From contig JAMJFZ010003581.1 of the NCBI GenBank assembly GCA_026225945.1, positions 4,466,501-4,530,500 on the forward strand: 64,000 nt of DNA, read 5' to 3'. Positions 54,830 through 63,656 of this stretch are shown one piece after another; position 1 is the stretch's first letter, and every line of letters starts with the position of its first letter. The notes beneath the pieces were generated by a model. The model saw only the letters and a program-made list of their open reading frames with translations, was not told the DNA's origin and searched no databases. The translations under genes and the position numbers were made by a program. This stretch comes from Cricetomys ansorgei (Eukaryota; Chordata; Mammalia; Rodentia; Nesomyidae).

Positions 54830-55494
54830 GTGAGTTTCTCTTACTTGAAGAAAATGCTAAGTACTCTGAGCAGATTTATAGGCACACCTAGTTTTAAAAA
54901 TCCAGAAGAGAGCTTCGTGCTTCTTTTTAAAGGAAAATTCAGGAAAAGGCACGTTCAGTTCTTGCACTTAAGTTTCCAGATTCAGAAAATAGAGTTATCT
55001 GGAGACCACAGTCAGAGAGCACAGGGCCAAAGGGACTTTGTTCAGTCAGCACAGAGGGTCAGAGATGAGAACCGAGCAGTAGACACAGGAAAGGAGGTGC
55101 TTTCCCCACCTCCTGGTTGTTCCTTCTTAGGTGGTATTTGTTCTCATAGCCACGTGACTTTTTCATGCTTTCTATTTGTTGTTTGGGAAGCGAATCTATT
55201 TCAGTGTTAGTATATTAGTTCATCAGCACTATGTTGCTTTAAAATTACCTTAGTGGAAAAAAATTTGTGTTTCTGTTAGGAAAGCTGGCTTTGCCCTTCA
55301 TGTATGCAAAAGTACTGTTCAGTTGAAGTATGTGAGATCCTGTCCACAGCAGTGAGCAGCAGTAACAGCAGCAGCTAAGTGGTGGGAATGTTAGCTGTAT
55401 TGCACAATGCTTACTAAAGTTTCCTTTTTATAAAATCTGGCTCTTGGTTTTTTGTTTGTTTGTTTGTGTTTGTTTTTAAATGCCAAACATTTAG
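54830..55494 (+). other. Cd2ap: Intron 14, open in frame for its first 381 bases
   Basis: 665 bases. No SINE is seen. Reading on from exon 14 gives 127 further codons before a stop ending at 55210. The distal part contains an AGCAGCAG-type patch near 55345-55375 and a TTTG-rich acceptor tract. Confidence 0.8.
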
Positions 55495-55599
55495 CCAACT
55501 CAAAGCCCAGAAAAAACTTTCAAATCACCAAAAGAAGAAGATAGTAGTAACAACATAAAGTCACCAGAGTTTAAAAAGGATGCAAGCTCCTCTTCAAAG
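55495..55599 (+). CDS. Cd2ap: CD2AP exon 15: Ser/Lys-rich linker
   Basis: 105 bases (35 codons, phase 0 at both ends) encoding residues 506-540. TQSPEKTFKSPKEE has SP motifs suited to proline-directed kinases, and the end KKDASSSSK is serine-rich. It carries one Asn more than my recollection of mouse (SSNNIK). The acceptor is AAACATTTAG with an interrupted pyrimidine tract; the donor is AAG/GTGAGA. Skipping would be in frame. Confidence 0.96.
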
Positions 55600-55809
55600 G
55601 TGAGATCCATTGTGGCCTAAGATTTATTTAGTTTTTAAATTTCTTTGTAGCCATCAGAATCATGAAATTTAAGGTGTCCTTTTAGAAAAATAATTTCTTC
55701 TCTCTTTGCCAAGAAAGATTCTTACTGAAAATTGCATTATTAAGCTTAAGTCATTCTCTTCAGGTCTTTTAATAATAGAAGCACATACCTTGTTTTAAAG
55801 AGTGTGCTA

Positions 55810-55952
55810 TGCCAGATGGTGGTGGCACATGCTTTAATCTCAGCACTTGGGAGGCAGAGGCAGGAGGATCTCTGTGAGTTCCAGGACAGCCTGGTCTACA
55901 GAGTGAGTTCCAGGACAGTCAGAGTTACAACAGAGAAAGCCTGTCTTTAACC
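55810..55952 (+). repeat. B1 SINE, sense, well preserved
   Basis: GCCAGATGGTGGTGGCACAT, GGCAGAGGCAGGAGGATCTC and CCTGGTCTACAGAGTGAGTT. A recent-looking copy; a C-rich tail (55950-55975) follows. Confidence 0.95.
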
Positions 55953-56091
55953 CCACCCCCACCCCTACCCCTCCAAAAAAGACTGTGCTAAATGTTTCAT
56001 ACATGCTTCACCAAGGCACAGGTCTGTATGTGATTTCATTTTCAACATACACTCTGGAATTAGTTCACATAAAATAATTTAGGAGATGGGG

Positions 56092-56235
56092 CTTCTTTTA
56101 TTTGTTTTGGGATAGGGTCTCTCTGAGTGGCCCTGACTGGTCTATACCTTCATATGGTGACTAGGCTCCCTCAAACTTGTGTTTGATCCTTCTGTCTCTA
56201 CCTCCATAGGCATGTGTGGCTGTGCTCAACTCCGT
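56092..56235 (-). repeat. B1-like SINE, antisense, diverged
   Basis: TTTGGGATAGGGTCTCTC, CTCCCTCAAACTTGTGTTTG and AGGCATGTGTGGCTGTGC. Confidence 0.6.
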
Positions 56236-56399
56236 AAAATAACTTTATGAGGGTTAGTGGGTTGGAAATCATGGTTTGTTCATTCATTCTTTAGTTTGGT
56301 TCTTGGCAACCTCTTAATTCAGCATGTACTGGAATTAATGGCAGACTAGATGGACCTATCATGGTGATACTTCTTTTCTAAACCACCTTCCCCCTTTGG

Positions 56400-56537
56400 A
56401 TTTTTTTTTCAAGAAAAAACAGAGTTTCTCTGTTGTAACTCTGGCTGTCTTGGAACTCACTCTGTAGACCAGGCTGACCTCAAACTCACAGAGATCTGCC
56501 TGCCTCTGCCTCCCAAGTGCACCACCACCGACTGGCT
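56400..56537 (-). repeat. B1 SINE, antisense
   Basis: CAGAGTTTCTCTGTTGTAAC, CTGTAGACCAGGCTGACCTC and CCTGCCTCTGCCTCCCAAGT. The segment for CTGGGATTAAAGGC is deleted. Confidence 0.95.
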
Positions 56538-57029
56538 GAAGTTACCATTTTTATTGAAGACAATTTTGTTACAACTTACACATACACTTAAGATTAATTA
56601 TTCATTTTTATTCCAGATTATTTGGCCACTTGAATTTGTCAAGTATATTTAATCTCATTCTCTATATTGTCAGCAGTCTCTTGAAACTTTTCTAAAATGA
56701 TTGATTTTACTGAAATTCTCATGTAGTCTGTGGACTTAAAATGCCTCTTGATGTACTTAACTAAATTCTTCATTACTTTAAAGTGAGGCTTTGGATATTT
56801 GTAGCAATAAAAATTAAAATAGCATCTTACTATCAATACATTTTTACTTATAGATGTCCCACTAGGCAAGCTATCCATTAGATAAGCCAGTGGGTTTTTC
56901 CCCTTTGCTTTAATAAAATAAAACTAATAGTTATTTCAGATTTATTTTTTATTGATCCCCCATCCCCACTAATGAATACCAAACTGTATTTGGAATTATT
57001 TATAATTTATTTAATTTTATTTTATATTC

Positions 57030-57166
57030 ATTGATGTGAGGGTGTCAGGTCTCCAGGAACTGTAGTTACAGATAGTTACAGACAGTTACGAGCTGCCTGT
57101 GGGTGCTGGGAGTTGGTTCCTGGAAGAGCAGCCAGTGTTCTTAACTGCTGAGCCATTTTTCCAGCC
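57030..57166 (-). repeat. B3 SINE, antisense, with small internal tandem
   Basis: GAGCAGCCAGTGTTCTTAAC and TGAGCCATTTTTCCAGCC. Three GTTACAGA-like units occur at 57064-57088. Confidence 0.85.
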
Positions 57167-57177
57167 ATTTCTCTCCC

Positions 57178-57314
57178 TGTATACTGGGTTTCTCTATGTA
57201 ACCTTGACTGTTTTAGAACTTGCTCTGTAAACCAGACTGGCCTTAAACTCAGAGATCTGAGCGCCTTTGCCTCCTGAGTGTTGGGATTAAAGATGTTCTC
57301 CACCACTGCTCCAG
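57178..57314 (-). repeat. B1 SINE, antisense
   Basis: TCTGTAAACCAGACTGGCCT, GCCTCCTGAGTGTTGGGATT and CTCCACCACTGCTCCAG. Confidence 0.85.
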
Positions 57315-57317
57315 TTG

Positions 57318-57700
57318 AGCTGTTATTTTGTCTGGCTTGAGTTTGTACAGGTCCTGTATATGCTAGTCTGTCTTTGTGAGTTCATATGTACATCTGCTCT
57401 GTTGTAGATGGTAAACACTCTTTGAAGGCATCTACTACCCTTATCTTTCTGTCCCTCTTCTTTTGCTTAGATCCTTGAACTGTGAGGGAAGGGGTGTGAC
57501 ATAGACTTCCCATTTAGATCTGGGTACTCCAAAGCCTCTTATTTTCTGCACATTGTCAGTTACAGGTCTCTGTTTTAATTATGTACTGTATGAAGCTTCT
57601 TTCATGAGGGTTGAGTGATGCACTGATCTGTGAGTTCTGGGTGGAACTCACAGATCAGGCTGTGAGCAGTCCCAGGTCCAGTGCATTGGATCCCATTTTT
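57318..57700 (-). mobile_element. Rodent LINE-1 3'-end fragment, antisense
   Basis: GTGAGGGAAGGGGTGTGACA, CATAGACTTCCCATTTAG, GGTCTCTGTTTTAATTATG and CATGAGGGTTGAGTGATGCA match the same rodent LINE-1 3' region seen at 42640 and 59775. A perfect 15-bp hairpin interrupts it at 57623-57658. Confidence 0.65.
57623..57658. repeat. Perfect 15-bp inverted repeat, 6-base loop
   Basis: CTGATCTGTGAGTTC (57623-57637) and GAACTCACAGATCAG (57644-57658) are exact reverse complements around TGGGTG. Confidence 0.95.
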
Positions 57701-57714
57701 CTTGAAACATAAGT

Positions 57715-57960
57715 TGAATACCCTTTTCTAAAACACTTGAAGTCAGAGTTTTAGAAGTTTTGCCGATATGTAATTATATATATTTTAGGGCTGGGCCTAA
57801 AAAAAACTAAAATAAAATTCATTTGTTTCATGTAATTCTCTACCCACATTTAAGTATGCCTGTAGTTTGATGGAAAGCCACTACACAGTCTGGTGTAGAA
57901 TTTTTAAGTTTAGGGATTTTCAGATTACAAATGCTTAATATGTACTGTATTAATTGTTTG
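57715..57960 (+). mobile_element. Possible ancient mariner-type relic
   Basis: Starts AAGTTGAATACCCTTTTCTA and ends TCAGATTACAAATGC then TTAATATGTACTGTA, like the terminal parts of an old mammalian DNA element as I remember it. Heavily diverged. Confidence 0.3.
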
Positions 57961-57979
57961 TATTCTTGCTGTAAAAATA

Positions 57980-58205
57980 TTGTGACTTGGAAATGTAGCT
58001 CAGGTAGTAGAGTGATTCACTAGTGGGCACAAAGCCCTGAGTTTAACCAGTTTAACCAGTTTAACCACCAGTACTGCATAAACTGTAATCTCAACACTTT
58101 GGAAGTAGGAGGCTGGAAGATTAGAAGTTCAGTGTAGGATCTGGAATTATAAGCCAGCCTGGACTATATGTGGACCTGTGTTAAAAATCAAAACCAGAAC
58201 AAAAC
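57980..58205 (+). repeat. B4/ID-like SINE, sense, before exon 16
   Basis: GGAAATGTAGCTCAGGTAGT (ID box A), AAGCCCTGAGTTTAACC (box B region), CTGTAATCTCAACACTTTGG (B1-like) and AAGCCAGCCTGGACTATAT. The 9-base unit AGTTTAACC is repeated three times at 58040-58066. Confidence 0.85.
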
Positions 58206-58258
58206 ATAGTCTTATGAATTTAACAGCAGTATAATGAGAAAAATACTTTGTTTTTCAG

Positions 58259-58434
58259 CCATCTCTTTCAACACCTTCAAGTGCTTCTAAAGTAAATACA
58301 GCTCCTTTCCTAACTCCATTAGAACTCAAAGCTAAAACAGAAGCAGATGATGGGAAAAAAAATTCCCTGGATGAACTCAGAGCCCAGATTATTGAATTAC
58401 TGTGTATTGTAGATGCACTGAAAAAGGATCATGG
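58259..58434 (+). CDS. Cd2ap: CD2AP exon 16: linker end and start of coiled coil
   Basis: 176 bases encoding residues 541-598 plus two bases of Gly599. A Ser/Thr-rich start ([14 protein letters not shown]) gives way at about residue 574 to [20 protein letters not shown], a heptad-patterned helix opening the C-terminal coiled coil that mediates oligomerisation in CD2AP and CIN85. The acceptor is TTTGTTTTTCAG and the donor GG/GTAAGT. Confidence 0.97.
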
Positions 58435-59347
58435 GTAAGTAATTCTTATTTCCTCCTAAGTGTCCCCTAACGTGTACAAACATTTCTTTTAGTCTTTGTC
58501 AGTTGAAGCCTTAATCTCATAAGTATGCAAGTACATATTTCCAAAGACATTTGTATTATAGCACTTGCAACAAAAACATTGATTGGAAACTTGTTCCAGT
58601 GGCTCAGTTCTAGAACGTTTTGTGTGCTTAGGCAGGAGCTGCCAAGGCGCAGGTGTTAGTTAGTCTTGAAAATACTGAGAAAACTGCACTGGTATTTTGG
58701 ATGTGATCCACATCCTCATACTTCCTTTTGGAGGACTTTGACCCGTATTTCTGCCAAGCTTAAATTAGATAGTTATAAAATGGGTCCCAACCCACAAGAG
58801 ATTTCTAAAGCCCTCTTATAAACTCTGAAAGTTTTTGTTGTTTGTGTAGTGTTACGGGTCAAGCCTAGAATGTTGTGTTAATATACTCTGCTACCATTGA
58901 CCTATGTCCACAGCCCTGAAAGTTTTTGATATGGTAGGACATGCCTAGCTAAAATTTTTAGGTCTAAAAGATGCACTATCAGAGATCCCTCCCCCTTTTA
59001 ATGAAGAAATTAGGATTTAGAAGTAAAGGTATTTACCTAATGATCGCACCTTTCTTCAGTGACAGAGCCAACACTCAACCTTGTATCCTTTGTTGGCTTA
59101 TAGATCATTTGGTCTATTGATATTTTAACCATAATCTTGCAAAAGTTCCGTGGATAAGTCAGAAGAAAGATCAGCTAATCTAATTAATCTAAGGATGAGT
59201 GTGCTGGTCGCATCTCATCGGTATATCCCCTTCCCTAAAGGATTTCTTTGAATAGGATATAAAGTTCATGCTTAGACCATTAGTCTTAATTTTAATTTGC
59301 ACCCAGCCTAGAATTCTGTATGAAGAGTGGTATTAACAGTATAAAGT

Positions 59348-59500
59348 AGGGCCAAGTATGGTGGTGAATGCCTTTAATCCTTATACTCTGGATGCAAAGG
59401 CAGGGGAAATTTCCAGGTTCAAGGCCAGCCTGATCTACATAGTGAGTTCCAGGCTAACCCAAGGATATGTAGTGAGACTTTACTTCAAATAAAAAATAGA
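59348..59500 (+). repeat. B1 SINE, sense
   Basis: GGGCCAAGTATGGTGGTGAA, GCCTTTAATCCTTATACTC and GCCTGATCTACATAGTGAGT. Partner of the inverted B1 at 59586-59731. Confidence 0.9.
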
Positions 59501-59585
59501 AGTAAAGAAAAAAAAAGATAGGACTAAAATAACTACTGAGAAAATATGTCCTTCCTTCTTCTCTCACTCCTTCCCTCCCTTTCTG

Positions 59586-59731
59586 TTTTTCGATACTGGG
59601 TTTCTTTGTTGTAACTCTAGCTGTCCTGGAACTCACTCTGGAGACCAGGCTGGCCTCAAACTCACAGAGGTCCACCTGCTCCTTCCTCCCGAGAACTGGG
59701 ATTAAAGGCATGTGCCACCATCACCTGGCTA
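59586..59731 (-). repeat. B1 SINE, antisense, well preserved
   Basis: TTCTTTGTTGTAACTCTAGC, GGAGACCAGGCTGGCCTCAA and CTGGGATTAAAGGCATGTGC. Confidence 0.95.
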
Positions 59732-59774
59732 ATTTCTTTGTTTCAGATACATTTGTCATTCTTTGGTGATTCTT

Positions 59775-60975
59775 TTTTTAAGAATTTTACTATATTAGTT
59801 CTTTGAGAATTTTATACAGTGTGATTTTGTCATATTCACCTCTCCCCCAATTCATCCCAGCTCTACCCCTCCCAACTTTGTGTCTTCCTTTTTATTTATT
59901 TAATTTTGAAAAATCCATAAGTCTGTGTTGCCTATATAGTCTTGGATGTGTGGTCTTTCACTGGAGCATGGGCCCCTTAACCAAGGGCTACACTCTTAAA
60001 GAAAACTGACTCCCCTTCTCCAGTAGCTGTCTGTTGCCCAGAAAACCTCAGCTAGGGTGGGACTTTGTGCCCATCTGCTGTTTCCATACTGGGATTTGAT
60101 CTGGCTTTAGCTTGCAAAGGTCTGGTGCATGCTGTTACAACTGCTGTGAGTTCATATATGTAGCTCCCTACTTTGTCCAGAAGACACTGTTTTCTTGGAG
60201 TTATTCACCACCTCCTGTGTTCTTTCTGCCCCTTATTCTGTAGTAATTCCCTGAACCTTGGGAAGAAGGAGCACAATACACATCTCCCATTTAGGGTTGA
60301 ACATTTTATTTTCTGTACCTTGGCCATTTGTGAATCTCTGTGTTAGTACCATCTATTCCATGTAGAAACTTCTCTGATGAGGATTGAGAAATACATTGAT
60401 TTATGATGATAACAGTAAGTCATTAGGAGTTGCCTTAGCACTATGCCCATTTTGCAGAGTATTAGTAGTAGGTTTGAAAAGCCTATGACCTATCTAGCCA
60501 CAGGTTCTTGGCCTGATAATGATGCCACGTATAGATTTTTTTCTTGGGGAATGGAACTTAAATCTAGTCATATAATGGTTGGTTATTCCCATGATATTCA
60601 TGCCACCATTGCATGTGAGCATGTCTTTCTTTCCAGGTCATGATTGTTGATGTAGGCATATCTTGCCAGATCATGATTGTTGTAGCTCGCAAGGTTTGCA
60701 AGTAGCTTACTTTTCTGGTACCATATATAGCACCTTTCAGTACTGTGAAAGCTAGTATGTAGATATGAAACTTTCAGGTCAGTGCCAGCTTGTTTTCTCC
60801 ATTTTCTATGACTCAAGTATGTGATTCCTTCAGCAATAAGGTCTTACTGGCAAATTCTGGAGGATAATGCATAGCATCAGCAATAGCCTATAATAATTTC
60901 AGGGGGTGTCTCTGAGATCTCACTGTCCAACAACTCCAAAAAAGATACCAATTCTCAGTAGTGGGCTTTTTATTT
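59775..60975 (-). mobile_element. Rodent LINE-1 3'UTR relic, antisense
   Basis: The longest LINE-1 relic recognised: AACCTCAGCTAGGGTGGGAC, GTCCAGAAGACACTGTTTTC, CTCTGATGAGGATTGAGAAA, TATAATGGTTGGTTATTCCC and CATGCCACCATTGCATGTGA follow the rodent LINE-1 3' region in reverse. No reverse transcriptase frame remains. Confidence 0.75.
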
Positions 60976-61041
60976 GTTAGCCTATGGTCTCTAGTAGGGG
61001 CATCATTGTCTTATTATAGGGCAAATGCATTTAACTCTTTT

Positions 61042-61245
61042 ACTTACTATTTTTATTTTATGTGTATCAGTGTTTTGGCTGCATGTGTGCATGCTTATAC
61101 CCTGAGAGGCCAGAAGAGGGAATCAGGTCCCTTAGAACTACAGTTATGGATGGTTGTGAGCTGCCAAATAATGCTGGAAACCAAACCCAAGTCCTTTGTA
61201 AATGCATGATGTGATCTTAACCACTAAGCCATTTCTCCAGCCAGC
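61042..61245 (-). repeat. B3 SINE, antisense
   Basis: GAGAGGCCAGAAGAGGGAAT, TTAGAACTACAGTTATGGAT and TAAGCCATTTCTCCAGCC. Confidence 0.9.
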
Positions 61246-61404
61246 CCCCTCCCCATTTTAGCTCTTTTTAACAGGCACACACATTCCCCCCACCCCCCAC
61301 ACACACACATGGAAACCTCTACAGCAGTAGTTTCTATATGACCCTTTTCAATTATCTTTGCTGTTACTTATTTGGGGAGGGATAAAATAACACCAAAGAT
61401 ATTT

Positions 61405-61590
61405 ATTTTTACTATTGTGTGTGTTTCTGCATGTGGTTATGTGCATGTGAGTATAATGCCTACAAAGTCCAGAAAAGGATGTCAAATTCTGCTGGAGCCG
61501 CAGTTATAAATGATTGTAAGTCTTATGTGAGTGCTAGGAACTGAACTTAGGTTCTGTGGAATAGGACCACAGGGCTGTCACTCCAGAACA
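61405..61590 (-). repeat. B3 SINE, antisense, diverged
   Basis: ACAAAGTCCAGAAAAGGATG, CTGGAGCCGCAGTTATAAAT and GGAACTGAACTTAGGTTCTG. Confidence 0.8.
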
Positions 61591-61777
61591 AATTGTTTTT
61601 TTTTTAATCTTACATTGAAATACTCAAGCTAAAGAATCTGAACATTTCTAAAGGAACACGCTATTCCTAGAAACCTTTTCTTTGTTGGGGGGGATGGGGT
61701 ATAAAGTAAAGCTCCAGTTAATACCAGTGAAACAGATTATTTAACTGTAAAACTGAACAGTAATATTCTGCCTTTAG

Positions 61778-61841
61778 GAAAGAACTGGAAAAGCTACGCA
61801 AAGAATTAGAAGAAGAGAAGGCAATGCGGAGTAATCTCGAG
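61778..61841 (+). CDS. Cd2ap: CD2AP exon 17: coiled coil
   Basis: 64 bases encoding residues 599-620 (GKELEKLRKELEEEKAMRSNL then E). Strong heptad pattern of Leu with Lys/Glu salt bridges, the core of the C-terminal coiled coil. The acceptor is TTCTGCCTTTAG and the donor GAG/GTAATG. Confidence 0.97.
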
Positions 61842-62964
61842 GTAATGCATTTCTGGTTTTAGAAAATGTGAGGTGGTTGTTTTTTCCCCTCTGAACTCTT
61901 GTGGTTGGTTCCCCTATAAAGTGTGCTCCCCTACCTCAGATGAACAGTGCACCACCTCCTGGTAGCAATTTCCTAAGTTTCTTGTTAACTCTATAACTTT
62001 GTTTTATTCATGCATTTTAAAAGACTTTTTCTCCCTGCTGTTTTGAGAGTTAAATGTGGGGCCTTGTGCTTACTATGGCGGGTTCAGGCTCTGAGTTGTA
62101 GCCCCAGCTCAGCAATTGTTTTGAGTACTAACTCAAGAACAGTGTGTGAAGCACCGGGTATCTAAGGGGTCTGAGGAAATAAATACTTTTGTTGCCCCTT
62201 AGTCTCCAATTCTTTGAGCTCTGTGTCTCTTCCCTTTCTCTTTCTTGCTTTTCCATTTGTTACCAGAGAGGTTACATTATCTTTGTCTTCAGGGGATAGC
62301 TGAAAGTTACACTTAATTTTTTCATCTTTAACTTCTCTCGTTTTTCTCTTCAGTTGTGCTCTGACTTCTCAGAGTATTCTCTTCCTTTGTCACCACAACC
62401 GCCCCTCTTCTACCTTGCTTCATTACTCATCTTCATTGTTGTACCAGAGAAAGTGTGGTTTCTAAACATCCTGACTTAAAAGGGTCACTTCCAAACTACA
62501 TATCAAGTGGGCTTTAATACTGCTGGAAACTATATGGAGCCCCTACTAAAAGGTGGAGCAGGGTTTAGAAGATAGTGTAGCAGTGGAATGCAGCCAATCA
62601 TGGTCTTCATTCTTGGACGTGTAAACCTGTGGGGTCCTTACTGTTCGCAGCTCTACGTGACCAATGTGTTTTGTTCTGGAAGTACTTTGTCAGTAACCTC
62701 AACTCCCTTGATGTCTGACAGGTCATTTTGGCACCTTTTGTATCTTTGTATGAAAACACTCATTTCTCCTGCATCCCTTATTTAAAGACATAGCCTTCTT
62801 TGTCATCCAGCTGCCCACTTGATCTGTAGTTGTTTTCACTTCATTTGAGGTCAGTTTGCTACAAAACAGAAGTAGCTACCCCCTAAAAATGTCCTTCGTT
62901 TTTTGTCCTGGATTCTTTACCTCTAAATCAGTTTTTGTTGTTGTTTTTGTTTTGTATTTCCCTG

Positions 62965-63085
62965 TTTGATATCTCGAGACAAGGTCTGACTATTCAGCAC
63001 AGGCTGGCCTCAGACCCACTGCAATATTTCTGCCTCAGCTCCCCGAATACAGGGATTACAAACACACACCACCACATCCAACCCC
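62965..63085 (-). repeat. B1 SINE, antisense
   Basis: TCTCGAGACAAGGTCTGACT, CACAGGCTGGCCTCAGACC and CAGGGATTACAAACACACAC. Confidence 0.85.
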
Positions 63086-63264
63086 AGCCCTGTGCATTTT
63101 AGGTTATGCCTGCTGACGACTAATGTAGGTTTCTTCTTTAGCTTCTGTAGCATGTCACAATTTTACCATTACTACCTTGTAAAAGGTTTTCTTGGTTTAG
63201 TAGCCCTGCATTCTTTCTACTTTCTCTTTCCTTTTCAAGAAATTTTTCTTTTTATTGTATTTGT

Positions 63265-63335
63265 GTGCGAGGTGTGTGTGTGTGTGAGTGTGTGTGTGAG
63301 TGTGTGTGTGTGTGAGTGTGTGTATGTGTGAGTGA
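63265..63335. repeat. GT microsatellite with GA interruptions
   Basis: About 70 bases of TG repeats broken at intervals by GAG, giving TGTGTGTGAGTGTGTG-type units. It lies about 280 bases before the terminal exon. Confidence 0.9.
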
Positions 63336-63614
63336 TTTTCTTCCCAAACTTATTTCAAATGCTTGTGCCACTTAGCATTGTTCTAGTTAAAAGAAATACA
63401 GTTGCCTTTTTCTTATTTCTTGCCGTTGGAAATTTTGTTACTACTCATGCTTTTTATTGATTTTCTACTGATGCTTTTATTCAACAGCATTGTTTTTTTG
63501 CACTCTGGGGAATTAGATTTTAGATTTTGAAATCAGAATTCAGGAGCTGGAAAGTGTGGTCTTAAACCTTACTAAAGGTATTTTATGTTGTTCAATTTAT
63601 GTTTTGTTTTTTAG

Positions 63615-63656
63615 GTGGAAATAGCACAACTGAAGAAAGCTGTTATGTCTTCTTGA
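63615..63656 (+). CDS. Cd2ap: CD2AP exon 18: C-terminus and stop codon
   Basis: 42 bases encoding residues 621-633 (VEIAQLKKAVMSS) and the TGA stop at 63654-63656. It closes the coiled coil. The acceptor TTTTGTTTTTTAG is strong. I recall the human C-terminus as similarly ending KKAVLSS, so the end is natural and not a truncation. Confidence 0.97.
   Translation: MEIAQLKKAVMSS

Larger units (their letters stand above)
55600..58258 (+). other. Cd2ap: Intron 15, SINE-dense, no coding content
   Basis: 2.7 kb with a well preserved sense B1, two antisense B1, an antisense B3 plus B1, a rodent LINE-1 3'-end fragment with a 15-bp hairpin, a possible mariner-type relic (about 57715-57960) and a B4-like SINE ending about 50 bases before exon 16. 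About 56540-57020 shows nothing I recognise. Confidence 0.8.
58435..61777 (+). other. Cd2ap: Intron 16, no coding content
   Basis: 3.3 kb. It starts with about 0.9 kb without recognised repeats, then a sense B1 and an antisense B1 facing each other, a 1.2-kb rodent LINE-1 3'-end relic on the minus strand, and two antisense B3 copies. About 61600-61770 is unique acceptor-proximal sequence. Confidence 0.85.
61842..63614 (+). other. Cd2ap: Intron 17, no coding content
   Basis: 1.8 kb. It contains one antisense B1 (62965-63085) and a GT-rich microsatellite with GA interruptions (63265-63335). The remainder, about 61860-62950, shows nothing I recognise. Confidence 0.85.
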
